Source: Streptosporangiales bacterium (GTDB lineage Bacteria; Actinomycetota; Actinomycetes; Streptosporangiales; WHSR01). From it: a stretch of 36,039 bases of DNA. Positions 34,302 through 36,039 of this stretch are shown one piece after another. Position 1 is the stretch's first letter, and every line of letters starts with the position of its first letter. Location: contig WHSR01000061.1 in the NCBI GenBank assembly GCA_009379995.1, forward strand, positions 1 to 36,039, in the 5' to 3' direction. The translations under genes and the position numbers were made by a program. The notes beneath the pieces are model-generated. The model ran no database searches, had not been told where the DNA came from, and worked only from the letters and a program-made list of their open reading frames with translations.

Positions 34302-35078
34302 TTACGCCGTGTGTTCACGGTAACGACAGATCCTTACGAACTCCTCCGGCTCGAGACTCGCGCCCCCGACCAGTGCTCCGTCGATGTTGGGCTGGTCCAT
34401 GATGCCCGCGATGTTGGCCGACTTGACCGACCCTCCATACAGGATACGCGCTTGGTCGGCGGTCTCGCCCGGATAGAGCTCGGCGAGTCGGGTACGGATG
34501 GCCGAGCACACCTCCTCGGCGTCCGCGGGATCGCACACCCTTCCGGTCCCGATGGCCCACACCGGCTCGTAGGCGACGACGAGGGTCCGGACCCGGTCGG
34601 CCGACACGCCGGTAAGCGCCGCGTCGAGCTGACCGAGGGTGTGCGCGACGTGCTCCCCGGCCTCCCGCACCTCGACGGTCTCGCCCACGCACAGGATGGG
34701 GATGAGATCGGCAGTGAACGCGGCCCGAACCTTCGCGCCCACCAGGGCGTCGTCCTCGCCGTGGTACCCCCGCCGTTCGGAGTGGCCGACGACCACGTAG
34801 GTGCATTCCAGCTTCGCGAGCATGCCGCCGGAGATGTCGCCGGTGTAGGCGCCCTTCTCGTGCGGCGACAGATCCTGCGCGCCGTAGCGGATCCGCAGGT
34901 CGTCGCCGTCGACCATTGTCTGCACGCTGCGTAGGCAGGTGAACGGCGGCAACACCGCGACCTCCAAGGCGTCGAAGTCCTTGTCGGTGAGCGAGAAGGC
35001 GAGCTTCTGCACCAGCGCGATGGCCTCGAGGTGGCTGCCGTGCATCTTCCAGTTGCCCGCGATCAGCGGCGTGCGCAT
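34302..35078 (-). CDS. tpiA: Triosephosphate isomerase
   Basis: The 258-residue product has Asn9, Lys11 (GNWKM), His99 (VVVGHSERR) and Glu171 (AYEPVWAIGTG), with YGGSVKSAN binding phosphate. ATG 35078 has GGAGG five to six bases upstream; a longer open frame to 35117 passes through a palindromic repeat and is unlikely. In most actinobacteria pgk and gap precede it; here the upstream side is occupied by a damaged gene and an insertion sequence. Confidence 0.97.
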   Translation of the reverse strand: MRTPLIAGNWKMHGSHLEAIALVQKLAFSLTDKDFDALEVAVLPPFTCLRSVQTMVDGDDLRIRYGAQDLSPHEKGAYTGDISGGMLAKLECTYVVVGHSERRGYHGEDDALVGAKVRAAFTADLIPILCVGETVEVREAGEHVAHTLGQLDAALTGVSADRVRTLVVAYEPVWAIGTGRVCDPADAEEVCSAIRTRLAELYPGETADQARILYGGSVKSANIAGIMDQPNIDGALVGGASLEPEEFVRICRYREHTA

Positions 35079-35099
35079 GTGTTCCTCCAGCTTCGATCC

Positions 35100-35118
35100 G
35101 ATGAGTGGCCCACTCATC
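35100..35118. repeat. Interspersed palindromic repeat, copy C (single unit)
   Basis: GATGAGTGG (35100-35108) and CCACTCATC (35110-35118) are perfect nine-base arms around one C. The right arm matches the GGCCACTCAT units of copies A and B. It lies 21 bases upstream of the tpiA start, between possible promoter and ribosome binding site. Confidence 0.65.
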
Positions 35119-35208
35119 CGCTAGAACAGTGAGTGTCAAGATGGCCCATATACCCGGTCTTGGTATGTGATCGGCTGGTCTCGCACCGACCGTACGCCCT
35201 TCATCGAG

Positions 35209-35254
35209 CTAGCCTCCTCCGTGCGTGCCGGGTGGTCTGTACGGAGGAGGTTAG
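35209..35254. terminator. Stem-loop with 14-base arms, terminator candidate
   Basis: CTAGCCTCCTCCGT (35209-35222) pairs with ACGGAGGAGGTTAG (35241-35254) over 14 positions with a single G-T pair and an 18-base loop. It lies downstream of the damaged minus-strand gene and upstream of tpiA, so it could stop read-through into tpiA. No T-run is present. Confidence 0.5.
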
Positions 35255-35290
35255 CGGTCGGGGTCGATGAGGCGCGCTGGTTGGCTCGGG

Positions 35291-35905
35291 CTAGGAGTCA
35301 TCGACTAGGCGGAAGATGCGGGCGATGCGTTCGAGGCCGGCGGGGTCGGTGATGACTTCGGGGAGTCCTTGGGCGCGTCGGGATCGGGCGACTTGTTCGC
35401 GTAGCCTGGCGCGTTGTTCGGGGGTCAGTGGGGGCGGGGGGCCGGGGTCGTCTTCCTGGCGGGTCCTTGCGGTGGCCTTGGGCCGGGTCGTTTGTGGGGC
35501 GCGGCTGGTGCGGGGTCGCTTGCGGGCGGGGTGGCGTGGCCGGGCCTCGGAGGCGGGCGGGGCCGGCTTCGGGTCGTGCTGGTCGTGCTGGTCGTGCTGG
35601 TCGCCGCTGGTGTTGTGGGTGTGCGGCTGGTGTGCTGGTTCGGTCGTCGGGGTTCACTCCTCTCGCGGTGTCGTGTGGGTGTGTGGCGCCCCGGTCTGCG
35701 TCGGGTCGGTGTCTGTGGGTAGGAGTCCGGGCGGGAGCTGGGACAGGAAGAGCCGCCGGTCGGTGTGCAGCGGCAGCCATACCTGATCTGCTGGCCCGCC
35801 CAGGGTCGGGGTCGCGGTGGCGACGGTGACCGTGTTCGATGCGGCGCGGGTCAGTTCTGGGCGTAGGGATGCCTCGCGGTCGGGGCTGGGGAGCCAGAAC
35901 TGGGG
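35291..35905 (-). pseudogene. Damaged gene: IS-truncated 5' end and internal stop
   Basis: One minus-strand frame is protein-like on both sides of a single TGA at about 35652. Upstream of it are APQFWLPSPDREASL and VWLPLHTDRRLFLSQLPPGL; downstream are a His/Asp/Gln linker with three QHD repeats, a basic Pro-rich stretch and a helical end (LTPEQRARLREQVARSRRAQ, then GLPEVITDPAGLERIARIF) with stop at 35291-35293. No start codon exists; the frame enters an insertion-sequence end near 35905. It could be one gene with a nonsense codon or two adjacent ones. Family not recognised. Confidence 0.5.
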
Positions 35906-36039
35906 TGCCCCGGACCTTCCGGACTGCGGATCCTTATAGGATCTTCACTTGAAAGGATGGGATCACGTGGCCGGGAGATACCGGAAGTTTACGCCTGAGT
36001 TCCGTGAGGAGGCGGCCAGGATGGTCGTTGAGACGTCAC
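35901..36039 (+). mobile_element. Left end of an IS3-family insertion sequence (runs off window)
   Basis: The likely terminus begins near TGGGGTGCCCCGG at 35901, judged by where the neighbouring gene loses its reading frame sense and by a 5'-TG. Inside are the palindrome GATCCT-TAT-AGGATC (35929-35943) and the start of a transposase OrfA at 35967. The exact end and target duplication cannot be fixed without the right end. Confidence 0.5.
35967..36039 (+). CDS. IS3-family transposase OrfA, N-terminal part
   Basis: GTG 35967, preceded by AAAGGATGGGA, encodes MAGRYRKFTPEFREEAARMV and VETS to the window edge. This is the start of the helix-turn-helix domain of IS3-family OrfA proteins (HTH_Tnp_1, PF01527). 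The rest of OrfA and OrfB must lie beyond the window. Confidence 0.8.
   Translation, partial: MAGRYRKFTPEFREEAARMVVETS

Noticed and set aside
35139..35352. Short plus-strand frames upstream of tpiA
   Set aside because: No ribosome binding site or protein-like composition; the region contains a stem-loop instead.
35581..35610. Tandem GTCGTGCTG repeats as a possible regulatory repeat or CRISPR
   Set aside because: Units are nine bases without spacers and fall in a protein frame as QHD repeats; no CRISPR features.

Overview
The window is high-GC DNA of an actinomycete (Actinomycetota). The evidence is RbpA, the coenzyme-F420 enzymes (an F420H2:NADP reductase and a luciferase-like oxidoreductase), a GlnA2-type glutamine synthetase, a MetAP1c-type methionine aminopeptidase with its proline-rich N-terminal extension, frequent GTG starts, and remnants of MmyB-type and NarL/LuxR-type regulators. 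Genus cannot be fixed from sequence alone. No tRNA, rRNA or CRISPR array was seen.

Layout. 1-5.3 kb: a C-terminal fragment of unknown origin, an NmrA-like reductase, glnA2 divergent from nadE, then panB. 5.4-9.5 kb: a BtuF-like metal/corrinoid receptor without signal peptide, two divergent four-helix membrane proteins, an MmyB-type regulator remnant, the F420H2:NADP oxidoreductase divergent from a hypothetical protein, and a small lipoprotein gene that looks frameshifted. 9.6-19.05 kb: an accessory catabolic block with an acyl-CoA ligase, an AraC regulator, a frameshifted PaaK-like ligase and an alpha/beta hydrolase, then an IclR regulator divergent from a P450-SDR-oxidoreductase operon. 19.06-21.0 kb: map followed by a LigD-like protein whose ligase half lacks the catalytic lysine. 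21.0-23.3 kb: a short cysteine-containing leader peptide in front of an SBP56/methanethiol oxidase gene translationally coupled to a membrane protein. 23.3-27.8 kb: F420-type oxidoreductase, NUDIX hydrolase, nucleoside hydrolase and a DrrAB-like ABC exporter, ended by a 31-bp perfect hairpin. 27.8-31.8 kb: an acyl-CoA synthetase, a second AraC regulator broken by one base, and a CYP199-like aromatic-acid P450. 31.8-35.1 kb: a decayed response-regulator fragment, a PrxQ-like peroxiredoxin, a methyltransferase, and the housekeeping set rbpA, secG, tpiA. 35.1-36.04 kb: a damaged gene cut by an IS3-family element that runs off the right edge.

How it fits together. Housekeeping genes (glnA2, nadE, panB, map, tpiA, secG, rbpA) are interleaved with accessory catabolic modules that combine CoA ligases, P450s, SDR/DapB-like dehydrogenases and AraC/IclR regulators, suggesting use of aromatic or terpenoid carboxylic acids. 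Several accessory genes are visibly decaying or contain single-base frame errors. The most interesting signals are the leader peptide plus methanethiol-oxidase operon, the phosphoesterase-pseudoligase next to map, and a three-copy palindromic repeat (8997-9045, 14927-14977, 35100-35118).
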